Assembly: GCF_014805685.1 (NCBI RefSeq)
Contig: NC_060886.1
Coordinates: 20,277,608-20,341,607 of the forward strand
Reading direction: 5' to 3'
DNA length: 64,000 bases
DNA from: Silurus meridionalis
Taxonomy: Eukaryota; Chordata; Actinopteri; Siluriformes; Siluridae
In this document: positions 11,830-23,722 of the stretch, piece after piece
How positions within the stretch are numbered: the stretch's first letter is position 1
How the letters are laid out: every line of letters starts with the position of its first letter
The notes under the pieces: model-generated
What the model was told of the DNA's origin: nothing
Database searches by the model: none
The model's input: the letters and a program-made list of their open reading frames with translations, nothing else
Program-made: the position numbers and the translations under genes

Positions 11830-12990
11830 AGTGGTGGATGAAGTACACAACCCATGTACTTAAGTTAAACTAGAAATACACTTGCTAAAATATTGCTCCA
11901 GTAAAAGTTAAAGTGCTCCCTTTAAACTTTCACTTGAGTAAAAGTACAGAAGTATTTTCCTTCGAATGTACTTAGGTATCCAAACTACTGTAATTTCCGG
12001 ACTATAAAGCGCACCCTTGTATAAACCCTTGAATTTTACAAATATTTTTATTTTTAACATAAATAAGCCGCACCTTGTGTATAAGCCACTGAACACTACT
12101 GAACTTTACACAGTTTTTACCGAAAGACAGTGTCTGTTACACGGTGTAACGGTCGAAATATGTTGTGGGTCCTTTAAGAGCAGAGCAGCATTTTGGGAAC
12201 AGCATGTTACTGCATTCTTCCGGTATTACTGCATGTGTGTGTGTGTGGAGACTGAGGATTATGTGCTCATTATTTTCTGATGCTCATTTCTAAGTTTCTT
12301 TGACTAACCCATAATGCTGTTGCCAAGAAAAATAAAAAAGCACGAGTTTTGGAAACCTGTCTGTGCTTATATGATTTCATTTGCAACTGGAGTTAGTGAG
12401 CTCTCCCTTCACCCAGACTCAACGCGTTACAACGGCTTGTATCTAAACAGTAGCCTACCAAGAAAGTCATTGTTCACTGTCTTCCTCCTTCCTTTCACAA
12501 CTACTGTATTTCTCTCGGGAGTTTATCTATTGGCATCGTCGTGCGTTGAAAAATCAACACCTGTGGAAGTTTTTCTCCCAATGCCGTGCAGCTCAGAACA
12601 CAGCTGAGGTGCGTTTTTTCATTTCCGTTCGGAAATTTCATTGGTCTGATGTTATGGGGTTCAGTTTTTTGACTTGAAGTTTGTGAAACTGGGAAAAACC
12701 CAGAAAAAATCCATAAATTAGCCGCTTCGTTGTTTAAGCCGCGGGGTTCAAAACGTGGGAAAAAAGTAGCGGCTTATAGTCCGAAAAATACGGTACTAGG
12801 ATTTATTGTGACTATGTCTTATTATCATTTTTGACACAAGACTCTTGCTTGATCAACTTATATTATGTGAAAAGACTCAAATGTTACAATATAAATGTAA
12901 TAATTTTACTTTATAAAGGTAAAAATGCCCATAAAATGTAAAAATATTTGAAAGGGTTAATTACTGTCACAGCTGTGAACTGACCACCCA
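11830..12990. mobile_element. hAT-like non-autonomous element split by a mariner-like insertion
   Basis: The left part (11830-11985) carries AGTGGTGGATGAAGTACACA and tandem variants of TTGAGTAAAAGTACAGAAGT, wording typical of a very common teleost hAT MITE. Its continuation resumes at about 12796 after the nested element. The right boundary is unclear; 12990 is an estimate. No transposase is present. Confidence 0.5.
11988..12793. mobile_element. Non-autonomous mariner-like element nested in the hAT repeat, ~806 bp
   Basis: Terminal inverted repeats: left CTGTAATTTCCGGACTATAA, right TTATAGTCCGAAAAATACGG, with TA at 11986-11987 and 12794-12795. Subterminal repeats mention the same motif several times (AAGCCGC, TTATAGTCCG). 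The interior frames 12017-12280 and 12314-12607 show no transposase similarity, so it needs a partner in trans. Confidence 0.7.
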
Positions 12991-14238
12991 ACAGAATCCG
13001 AGAGTCAGCTGTCCATGGTAGTTCTTAAGGTACCAGGATAATAACACACTAAGCAAAATTTAGTCTAATATTAATAAATATTGATTATTTTTTGTGAATA
13101 CAGCACACCTCTAATTACAAACATTGTATTTTATGATTTTATGAACATTATATTATTCGTATTATTTTTACAGCAAATTGACAAGGCTTTTTTTTCCACT
13201 GCTGAATGAAAATAGACACTTACTTTTCCCACTTTATTTCAGCAAGACTGAACAGGTATGCTCTATGTTCAAGAAAAAAATATTTTGAATAATGTTCCTT
13301 TTTAACTTTAGACATCACACCTAGAAAAATGTGATCATCTAAAGAAGATTGAATTAAAAATTCTGTGAGTCTCATCATTGACATCTCTGGGTGTGGATAT
13401 TCCAACCAATGAAGTTTGTTCTCAGCCATTCAACTAAATGCTCACTATCACTCAGATCCCAAATTCAGCTCGTTATCATTACACACAGGGCGCATATTCA
13501 GTGAGCTCAGCAAATTGTGTCATAGTAATATGTATCTCAATTTATTCTTCTCATTTCATTTACAAAGCCTTATGTCTAAAGATTTATTATTTGTCACTCG
13601 GAAATTTTGTGGAAATATTGTACAGTAGATGCATTAATTCCTTTTGAAAATTGCAGCTTGCAATTAAAGGTTTTGCATATTAGTAAACCATTAAATTTCA
13701 CTCACTTCTCCCAACAAAACAATGGGGGGATTATTAAAACCAAATGTACAGGGCATGTGTAGACACGTAATCTTCAATAGCAGTCAAAATCTGTTTCATT
13801 ACAGTCAAGGGTGTTATAATAGATTCTGGAATGAACATTAAAATGTGTTATGATCTCATTTATGCTCTTACCACCTCTGCTATTTTAGGTATAGCCGAAT
13901 TACAAATCAGTACAAATCAAATCATTATGAGGTGTTGGGGTGACTTGTAATAAAATCAATATGACCACACATTTATTCATAAACAAGAACAAAAAAAAAG
14001 ATTGTTAATTATGATTCTAATTTTGACAATTTTAACCAATGTCCTGAAAAGGCCATTTTCCTCAAATGTTTATGATTGATTTTTGATAGCCGAGAGAAAA
14101 AAAAAGATTGTGTTTCATTCTCTATGAGACTCATTTGAAAGCATTAGGGCTAAAAATAGCACCATTGTAGCTGTGCCTTCAGGAGAAGCTATGTTAAGTC
14201 CTGATCAAGCTGAACGATGGGTCTCCATTTGACTCTCC

Positions 14239-14239
14239 A

Positions 14240-14291
<52 letters not shown>

Positions 14292-14313
14292 ACACACATA
14301 CACCCACAAAGAC
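14239..14313. repeat. (AC)n microsatellite
   Basis: AC tract with ATAC interruptions. Confidence 0.95.
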
Positions 14314-15129
14314 ATTTCAGTCAGCAGAGAAGCCATCAGAGCATAATGACTCAGGCAAATGATCACAGCTACATGCCTGATGCTCTTACGTGTAATTCAA
14401 TTTCAGCGGAACATTTTAATCTCACATCAGCAAAGGGACAAAGACAATGAGATTGTATAGATGGTCTTTGTTCTAGACTGAAGACTAGTTGAATTCAGAA
14501 TGAATGGATTTTATGAGTGCTCTCAGATTGAAAGAGTACACTAACTTAATCTCTAGCAGATGGTCATTTAAAACCAGTTCTTTTGAACACTATAGAGATA
14601 TTGCACTATAATCAATACAATACAAATGCAGAACAGATCACAAAGCCATGACATGCAAAACATCAAGTACAGTCTTCATCTTTAATGTCCATTTTCATAC
14701 ATCTCAAAGATCTCACTAATCCCATTAAGAGCCAAGTCACACAGGTAGGAAACCCGGATTAAATGCAACCAAAATAATACATTTCAGTATTATACTTATT
14801 ATTATTATTAAAAAGCAATTTATCAATTAGACAAATTTAAACAAAAAAACACAGGTCTTTTTTTTTTTTTTTTTTTTTTTACCTCACTGCATTAATTTAA
14901 TTTTGAAGGTGTAATTAACAAACATTTTTTTTCACTGTATAAATTGTTTCTTCATTCTCCATTATGCATTTTGAATCATGTTTAAATACAGGATGAGCAG
15001 GAACAGAAACCCTCAGCAGTCCTTTAGATGTCATGTAGGCATGTATGTCTTTCTGATTCAATTTGACAGGGTTGGCATTACATGGACAATTTGGTGGATG
15101 TAGTACACAAAAGCACTGTGGAAATGGAC

Positions 15130-15420
15130 TAATCATGGCTTAGTGAGGCCGGAGAAGAAGGAAAAGAAGCTAAATATTGTGGCCGAATGGCCATGTGGCT
15201 GTCTGTAGTCTTGCTAGAGTGCTGCTAGCCGGGTCCTGTGGCCCACTTTCATTTTTAATCAATCTCACTTGAAGTCACTGCATGGACTACTCAGTGACTA
15301 GTGGTGAAGCAAAGCCATGTTTAGAGTTTAATATGCAAACAGCAGGACAAAGTGCATTGGGCCAAACATTCATTAGTACAGCGTCCTACTGTGAGCAATA
15401 ATAGATTATGTTTTGAGAAG
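15130..15420. promoter_or_regulatory. Candidate conserved intronic element
   Basis: A repeat-free block of mixed composition within an AT-rich, repeat-littered intron, with TTAATCAATCTCACTTG, TTTAATATGCAAAC (octamer-like) and GTGACTAGTGG. Its look, not a comparison, suggests constraint. Confidence 0.25.
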
Positions 15421-16568
15421 AACAAAGCTTTTTCCTTGAAGAATTATTGGTTGTTTTCGTTTCTAGAACTCAGTAGATTCTATTTCATGCTTCTAAATTA
15501 GACTCACCGATGCATGTGTGACAGATTAGTGGTTTCTTCACTGCTGCTTTTACTCCAGTCAGTGACAAGTAAGAAAACAGGAAGGGATGAGTGTTAGCCC
15601 TGGCAGCACTATACCACAGATGGCCAGGATGCCTTTCGATGGCTTTCAAGTGGGTGTCCATAAGCTGACCAGCTCGATTTCATATTCACCGTTATGGTGA
15701 TGTTTTGGACAGACATATGCCCTTGATGAGATACTACTTCTCCCATCTGCTTCCTCTCAGTAAGAACTGCTGATGATAGGGAATAAATTATAATTGTCAA
15801 TCAGCGTTAAAGGGGGAAAATCTGAAGTTTTTTAATTTTATAGAGATTCTTGTTTGTTATGTAAATGTCACAAAACTGCCGGTAGAACTAATTGACTCGA
15901 AACACATTCAGACTTAGATAAAGAACGTTTCCTCCAAAGTCATACTGTCAATGTACACATGCAGCCTTAGCTAGAATGCTTAAATTCTAGTGCAAAAAGA
16001 GGTGTGCAAATTGACAATGGAAATGGGGTGGAAAAGGACAAGAAGGTGATCGCAAGAATGCTGAAATGGCATGAGGTCTAAAGGACCCTTAAGGAATACA
16101 TTTTAAATGGAAAAGTGTCCAAGTAGGTTCCCAGTTTAAACTGTCAAGAGACCCAAAATTCATACTCACCAAATATGTGCTGACTAAGATTGCTGAGCCT
16201 ACATTAACTGCAGTCTATTTGTAGCAACTGCTTGTCAGGCATCAATGAGATAAAATAAAGATCAGACACAACACCTACATGCATTACCAGCTGCTCTACC
16301 AGTGTTAGACAGCAGCTGTTTATCTAAATTTGGAGCAACTGCTCCAACACTTCATTAAATTTTAGATGTACCAACTAATATCAACTATATAAAATAAAAA
16401 CAGCAAGCAATTTATAGATGAATATTAATAATCAATCTATAGCCAACTCTCAGCTAACTCCCACTTCATCCCAGACTATTAATCAAACATCATACACCTA
16501 CAAACATAATAATGTGATACCTTTTATGGACAACTAACCAATCATGTATCTACAGAGTCATGCATTTA

Positions 16569-18174
16569 CAGTGAGGAAAATAAGTATTTGAACACCCTGC
16601 TATTTTGCAAGTTCTCCCACTTAGAAATCATGGAGGGGTCTGAAATTGTCATCGTAGGTGCACGTCCACTGTGAGAGACATAATCTAAAAAAAAAAAATC
16701 CAGAAATCACAATATATGATTTTTCAACTATTTATTTGTATGATACAGCTGCAAATAAGTATTTGAACACCTGAGAAAGTCAATGTTAATATTTGGTACA
16801 GTAGCCTTTGTTTGCAATTATAGAGGTCAAACGTTTCCTGTAGTTTTTCACCAGGTTTGCACACACTGCAGGAGGGATTTTGGCCCACCTCCACACAGAT
16901 CTTCTCTAGATCAGTCAGGTTTCTGGCCTGTCGCTGAGAAACACGGAGTTTGAGCTCCTCCAAAGATTCTCTATTGGGTTTAGGTCTGAGACTGGCTAGG
17001 CCATGCCAGAACCTTGATATGCTTCTTACAGAGCCACTCCTAGGTTATCCTGGCTGTGTGCTTCGGGTCATTGTCATGTTGGAAGACCCAGCCTTGACCC
17101 ATCTTCAATGCTCTAACTGAGGGAAGGAGGTTGTTCCCCAAAATCTCGCAATACATGGCCCCGGTCATCCTCTCCTTAATACAGTGCAGTCGCCTGTCCC
17201 ATGTGCAGAAAAACACCCCCAAAGATGATGCTACCACCCCATGCTTCACAGTAGGGATGGTGTTCTTGGATGGTACTCATCATTCTTCTTCCTCCAAACA
17301 CGTTTAGTGGAATTATGACCCAAAAGTTCTATTTTGGTCTCATCTGACCACATGACTTTCTCCCATGACTCCTCTGGATCATCCAAATGGTCATTGGCAA
17401 ACTTAAGACGTGCCTGGACATGTGCTGGTTTAAGCAGGGAACCTTCCGTGTCATGCATTATTTCAAGCCATTACGTCTTAGTGTATTACCAACAGTAACC
17501 TTGGAAACGGTGGTCCCAGCTCTTTTCAGGTCATTGACCAGCTCCTCCCATGTAGTTCTGGGCTGATTTCTCACCTTCCTTAGGATCATTGAGACCCCAC
17601 GAGGTGAGATCTTGCATGGAGCCCCAGTCTGAGAGAGATTGACAGTCATGTTTAGCTTCTTTCATTTTCTAATGATTGCTCCAACAGTGGACTTTTTTTC
17701 ACCAAGCTGCTTGGCAATTTCCCCGTAGCCCTTTCCAGCCTTGTGGAGGTGTACAATTTTGTCTCTAGTGTCTTTGGACAGCTCTTTGGTCTTGGCCATG
17801 TTAGTAGTTGAATTCTTACTGATTGTACGGGGTGGACAGGTGTCTTTATGCAGCTAACGACCTCAAACAGGTGCATCTAATTTAGGATAATAAATGTAGT
17901 GGAGGTGGACATTTTAAAGGCAGACTAAAGACTAAAGGTCTTTGAGGGTCAGAATTCTAGCTGATAGACAGGTGTTCAAATACTTATTTGCAGCTGTATC
18001 ATACAAATAAATAGTTTAAAAATCATATATTGTGATTTCTGGATTTTTTTTTTTTTATATTATGTCTCTCACAGTGGACATGCACCTACGATGACAATTT
18101 CAGACTCCTCCATGATTTCTAAGTGGGAGAACTTGCAAAATAGCAGAGTGTTCAAATACTTATTTTCCTCACTG
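16569..18174 (-). mobile_element. Tc1-like transposon, family B copy 1 (1606 bp)
   Basis: Complete element flanked by TA (16567-16568 and 18175-18176). Both ends read CAGTGAGGAAAATAAGTATT inward, and the inverted repeats run for roughly 200 bp with an internal second TIR-like box (AAATAAGTATTTGAACACCT), the long IR/DR layout used by many fish Tc1 elements. About 97-98% identical by eye to the copy at 23723-25326. Inserted in kcnh7 intron 2, in the same orientation as the gene. Confidence 0.95.
16786..17799 (-). pseudogene. Tc1 transposase, broken (family B copy 1)
   Basis: ATG at 17799 and ancestral stop at 16786, near the usual length of about 340 codons. Remnants in order: paired-type helix-turn-helix region; [34 protein letters not shown] with the first catalytic Asp; [15 protein letters not shown] with the second; then [22 protein letters not shown] follows ARIT, and single-base losses shift frame across the normal PDLNPIENLW segment that holds the third acidic residue. 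An extra frameshift lies near 17246 and a stop near 17458. Cannot make active enzyme. Confidence 0.9.
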
Positions 18175-18180
18175 TATATA

Positions 18181-19584
18181 CAGTGGTGTGAAAAGGTGTG
18201 TGTCCTGATTTCTTATTTTTTTTGCATGTTTGTCACACTTTAAAGTTTCAGACCATCAAACTAATTTAAATATTAGTAAAAGATAACACAAGTGAACACA
18301 ACATGCAGTTTTTAAATGAAGGTTTTTATTATTGAGGGAAAACAAAATTCAAAACTACATGGCCCTGTGTGAAAAAGTGTTTTAAACTGTTAAAACTGTG
18401 GTTTATCACACCTGAGTTCAATTTCTCTAGCCACACCTATTTGCAATCAAGAAATCTCTTAAATAGGACCTGCCTGACAAAGTGAATTAGACCAAAATAT
18501 TCTCAAAAGCTAGACATCATGCAGAGATCCCAAGAAATTCAGAAACAAATGAGAAAGAAAGTAATTGAGATTAATCAGTCTGGTAAAGGTTGTAAAGCCA
18601 TTTCTACAGCTTTGGGACTCCAGCGAACCACAATAAGAGCCATTATTCACAAATGGCAAAACCATGGAACAGTGGAGAACCTTTCCAGGAGTGGCTGGCC
18701 AACCAAAATTACCCCAAGAGCACAGCGACAACTCATCCAAGAGGCCACAAAAGTTAAGAAAACTGCTGCTGAGCAAAAATAACATAAAGGCTCGTCTCAG
18801 TTTTGCCAGAAAACATATTGATGATCCCCAAGACTTATGGGAAAATACTCAGTGGACAAAAGTTGAACATTTTAAAGGGTGTGTATCCCATTACGTCTGG
18901 CTTAAAAGTACCATCACATTTCAGAAAAAGAACATAATTCCAACAGTAAAATATGGTGGTGGTAGTGTGATTGTCTAGGGCTGTTTTGCTGTTTCAGGAC
19001 CTGGAAGACTTGATGTGATATATGGAACCATGAATTCTGCCGTTTACCAAAAATTCCTAAAGGAGACTGTCCGGCCATCTGTTCGTGAGCGTGGGTTCTG
19101 CAGCAGTACAATGATCCAAAACACACCAGCAAGTCCACCTCTGAATGGCTGAAGAAAAACAAAGTGAAGACTTTGGAGTGGCCTAGTCAATGTCCTGACC
19201 TGAATCCTACTGAGATGCTGCGGCATGACTTTAAAAAGGCGATATATGCTCAAAAACCCTCCAATGTGGCTGAATTACAAATTCCAAAATTCCTCCACAG
19301 CGCTGTAACACTCATTGCAAGTTATCGCAAATGCTTGATTGCAGTTGATGCTGCTAAGGGTGGCCCAACCAGTTATTAGATTTCAGGGGCAAACACTTTT
19401 TCACACAGGGCCATGTAGTTTTCCCTCAATAATAAAAACCTTCATTTAAAAACTGCATGTTGTGGTCATTTGTGTTATCTTTTACTAATATTTAATTTAG
19501 TTTGATGATATGAAACATTAAAGTGTGACAAACGTGCCATAAAATAAGAAATCAGGAAGGGGGTAAACACTTTTCACACCACCG
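18181..19584 (+). mobile_element. Tc1-like transposon, family A, decayed (1404 bp)
   Basis: Ends CAGTGGTGTGAAAAGGTGTG and CTTTTCACACCACCG, with TA at 18179-18180 and 19585-19586 (last base of the right TIR mutated). Inner TIR-like boxes ACATGGCCCTGTGTGAAAAA sit near both ends. It abuts family B copy 1, with only TATATA (18175-18180) between them. It is the parent type of the 191-bp MITE at 1706. Confidence 0.93.
18519..19379 (+). pseudogene. Tc1 transposase, broken (family A)
   Basis: N-terminal helix-turn-helix is readable (MRKKVIEINQSGKGCKAIST, TTIRAIIHKWQNHGTVEN). The frame then breaks near 18780 and resumes as LLLSKNNIKARLSFARKHID with an apparent internal loss of about 40 residues. The WTDE motif with the first catalytic Asp is damaged (QWTKVEHF). 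GGGSVIV is followed by TAG. The C-terminus EWPSQCPDLNPTEMLRHDFK retains NPTE and ends GGPTSY. At 861 bp it is shorter than the usual 1 kb. Clearly dead. Confidence 0.9.
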
Positions 19585-20429
19585 TACCTTCAGCAACCAG
19601 TAAGGGTCACAAGGTATTTAGCGCTTTTCCTAGGAACATTGGAGTCCGTTAGAAAACACACCTTGGTTAGGACACTAGTCCATCATACAAGCTACTAACC
19701 AACCATCTGTCTATGGACTACAAACTGACCACCTACCATCTACAAACCATGCATTCATTTAAGGATTACAAACGAATTACACAAACTACAAAACAAACGT
19801 CACCCAACTTCAGACTAAACACCACTAAACTAACAAGTATTTTTTGTGTAAATCAGACACAAGCATCTAAGTTATTAATTGAATAGTATCTGTTAAGGTC
19901 TTGTGATATGGTTTTAAATCCCACACTGCCTTCAATCCTCTGCCAGTCTGACTTCACTCCTAAGCATACCCTCTGGCAAAACCAAGTATACCATTGTTTT
20001 ACAATAGCAGCAGAAGTAACCAAAGAGGCATCACTGCATAAATAATCAATGCTCTCTTTTCAGAAGCAACCATCCAGCTCTCAGAAAGCACACCTACAGT
20101 ACTGTGTCTCCAGATCTCCTTTATTCCCTCATAAACTCTGATAACTGCCCAAGAACCATTAACTTGTCGTGGAGAATAGTGACTGGTCCTGTGGGTCTGG
20201 AGCTTCAGAAATTAGAACTATTGAAGCACAGCACCTTTGCTCACCACATGCCATTTGTCCATCATCAGTTCCCTGCAGCAGCATGCCCATTATCCTTTTA
20301 GTTCCTACACACATGCATGCACACAGCGCTGGTGTCATCTTCTGCTTTTAAAAGGGATTATGTATTATTACATTACCTGTAATGCAGCTTCTCCTACAAA
20401 TGCCAAAGAGCCACACAGCTAATCAACTA

Positions 20430-20560
20430 AAAGCCATAGCAAGAAAATGCATGAATTAGTAATGAGCAACACCATTGATATTTAAATGATCATTAACAGC
20501 TGCATGACAGATGCATGAGGTTACTTGAGATTAAATGATTTATGTGGAAACTGGACTTCC
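20430..20560. promoter_or_regulatory. Candidate conserved intronic element
   Basis: Repeat-free, with clustered homeodomain/POU-like sites (TGCATGAATTAG, AAATGATCATTAAC, ATTAAATGATTTATG). A compositional impression only. Confidence 0.22.
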
Positions 20561-22944
20561 AGTGTGCTTCAGTATGTCTAGCAGGAGAGTAAAAATGCTG
20601 AACTGATTAGAGCACTATCCTCTGATGCTCTCATGCTAAAGGTTCTTCTCTCTCTGTGTCAGAATTCTATGCATTAGGCAAGATCAATGAAGTCATTGCA
20701 CTCAAGAGAATCATCAATATCCCTTTCTCTCACTGTCTGTCTGTCTTTGTTCCTTCTTTTACTTTCTATCTCTTTCACATATTCAGTCATACTTTATGCC
20801 TCTCTTTCACTGCCATCTCTATTTTCTTTTTGAAGCTGTAATTTATCAGTTGCGTCCCTAATATATTGTGCCTCCTGGTAGAATTTGGATTAAAGAACCC
20901 TTAATTCAGCAACATTTCTTCAGACTGGTATCAAAAATATAAATGGATAAAGAAGCTCCCTGTCAGTACAAGTAACCATTGAGAGAGAAAGCCTATTCTT
21001 CTTAAGTGACTTTTTGATTGACATTAAAACAGCCCACATTTCATTTATGATGACAAATGAATGACAATCACCCCGGGTTGTTCACGGACATGTACTGTAG
21101 TCTAAGCATGAGAGAACAGCAGTGCAGTGTTGGCAGTGGGGAGCATCTCGTTGAATGGCAGCGTGTCACATCTGCACGCGGGTTGGCAGAACTGAGTTAA
21201 TGCAGTGTGACTTCAGCAAGAATTGCAACAGCATCTGTCTCAAACTTTCTCATCACATGCAGACTGGGCAGGAACGCACACAATACTTGAGAATGACATC
21301 CAGAAAGCAAGAAAATCTGGAGGAAAAAGTGGAATTTTCTACAGAAAACATTTGTACAACAGTACGGATGTGTGCTAGGAAAAAGGTGTATAGGAGCAAA
21401 GCTTGGTAATGATGGAAATATTCTATTTAAAGGAAAAAAAAAACAGTTGGGGGAAAAATCATTATTTTTGCATGAGCACCAAGATATTTCTCAAGCTCAT
21501 GAGAAGCTGTGTCGAGGCCTGCAGGTGTAACGAGTCAATTACAGCAGCTGAGAAGCTGACATCTCCATATGCTGTACAGCACCGAGTTGTCACTGGAGCC
21601 AATTACACACAAACATCTTCCTTCCCCCAACCCATGCCCTGGGACAGCTAAACAAATGCTGCGTCTCCCTCTCACTGCAGGGTCGTGACAGCCTGCTAGC
21701 TTAAACAGCACACTAGGACAACCCAGGAACACTGCCTTATTGCTTCAGTGTGCAGGGGCTTTATAGTAAGGGACAAGGAGCCTGCAGTGACCCATTGATT
21801 TAGTCTCAGTGACTAAGGAATTACTAAATCGATTTTGCAATAGGCTATTTGTATCCTCATTAAAATAGTGTTCAGGGGCCATGGGTGATTTCCAGCTCAC
21901 AAAGAGAGAAAAAAATAAATAAATAAAAATCTGCTTTTACACTGGAATTTTCCTCCTAAACATTCTTTTGCATATGCTGCAAACCTATTATAATTAACTA
22001 TTAGACATGCTATATCCAGAATACTAGGAGTAAGGCAGAAATACACTGGGGACAGGGTGCCAGTCTGATGTGGGGCATCACACACATTCACAAACCCATT
22101 TTCAAACTAGGGACAATTTAGCTAGCTAGTCAACCTGCTGGTATATCTGGGAGGTAGGAGAAAATAGTGAACATAGTAAACCCACACATACAGTAAGTTA
22201 AGCTCAGGAATGAGCAAGGGACCCTGTAGTTTTGAGTCAGCAAAGATGCCCACTGATCTGTTCCTTTACATAAGAGAATTAATTTAGTGAAAACCTGCTG
22301 TTAAGATATTTAGCAAAATGTAACATTACCAAAACATGAAGAACAATGAAAGCACAAATACTAATGGTTCCATTTACCTAGCTGTAGCATCACAAATCAT
22401 ATGCACTTTATAATCAGACCTGTCTGTCTTCATTGCGCTGTATCAAGTATGAAATTGGATTACCGAACCCCCTTATTCATAATTCAAATCTTTATGAATA
22501 GGCAGTGCAAGCTATACAGCAGTAATGCATTTTTAATTGATCTACATTACTCAAATATGGACAAATAGTTGATGACTCGTTAACCATGTGCTGCAGTCAT
22601 GCAGTAAAACAGATTCTGCAAAAGCAGTAATAGCACTATAACAAAACCCTCTTCTGTCCCTGTACACTAGGTGCAGTTAAATTGCAGTGTTCAACTAAAA
22701 GCTGCTCTACCTGCCGCAGCTAGTGATTATATAGTACCCCACCATTGTGAAATGTCGGTTTTATTCCTTAGCTTAGACATTCTTGTTACATGTTCATTCT
22801 CTAACTCTTTTAATAAAACATTTCCTCAGCTCTGTACCTTAGAGTAATCTACCAAGGGAGTAGATATAAGTGTCCTATTAAAGGTATGAACTACATCAAC
22901 AACTGTGGATACATTTTGGTTTAGCTCAATTAGCTTTATATATT

Positions 22945-23060
22945 AGAGCTGCAACAACTAATCGATAAAATCGATAACAATCGATAATGAAATTCGTGTT
23001 CATTGAATGCTGTTATCGATTAGTTGAGCTGTTGAAGTTTCGGTTTAGCATGACTGCAAG
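22945..23060. repeat. hAT-type repeat fragment
   Basis: TTAGAGCTGCAACAACTAAT, ATCGATAAAATCGATAAC and GCTGTTATCGATTAGTTG form an imperfect hairpin. This wording is characteristic of a widespread vertebrate hAT terminal region. No transposase follows; the right boundary may extend to about 23400. Confidence 0.5.
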
Positions 23061-23722
23061 ATAACACAGACGCCTGCAAAAATTACAGAGTACAGGGTCA
23101 ACCAGCAGTATTACCAAGTGTGCATCCCAAGTCATCCAAGGCAATGGGAGCATTTTATGTTAAACGTAAGGCATATACACATTTTATATTAAACACAACA
23201 CAGAAAGCTGTACCTGGAAGTTATGCAAAGCGGAACTTGTGTCGTATGGAAGTACCACAGTGATGCACAGGCATGCGAAAAGAAAACACACTGTTGTCAT
23301 GAAGGCAAAACATTAGCACGGTAAGTAAAAACTGTATAATCCACATCATGTGAAAATGTAACAGTTTATGAAGTCATATTGTGTAAACTTTTTGTTTGCT
23401 AACTTCTGGACAGTCGCACTGGATCTTTTCTGTCGTGACTCAAGAGCATATTTTTTATTTGTTTGTATATTTTATTTATTCATATATCATTTAATTATTA
23501 TACAAAATTTAATTAATTATATATTCTAGATGCTTATATCTTCACAACTGAACAAGTATGAACTTGTATGTGTATTTCTTTTTACAAAAATTGTCAAAAC
23601 AATGTTGTATTATATCTTATATGAACTATGTTACGCATGTTTGTCAACTTGCCATTTGCAAAATACAATATAAATGTTGATTTACACAATTTGTTTGAAA
23701 AAGATACATATACATACATATA

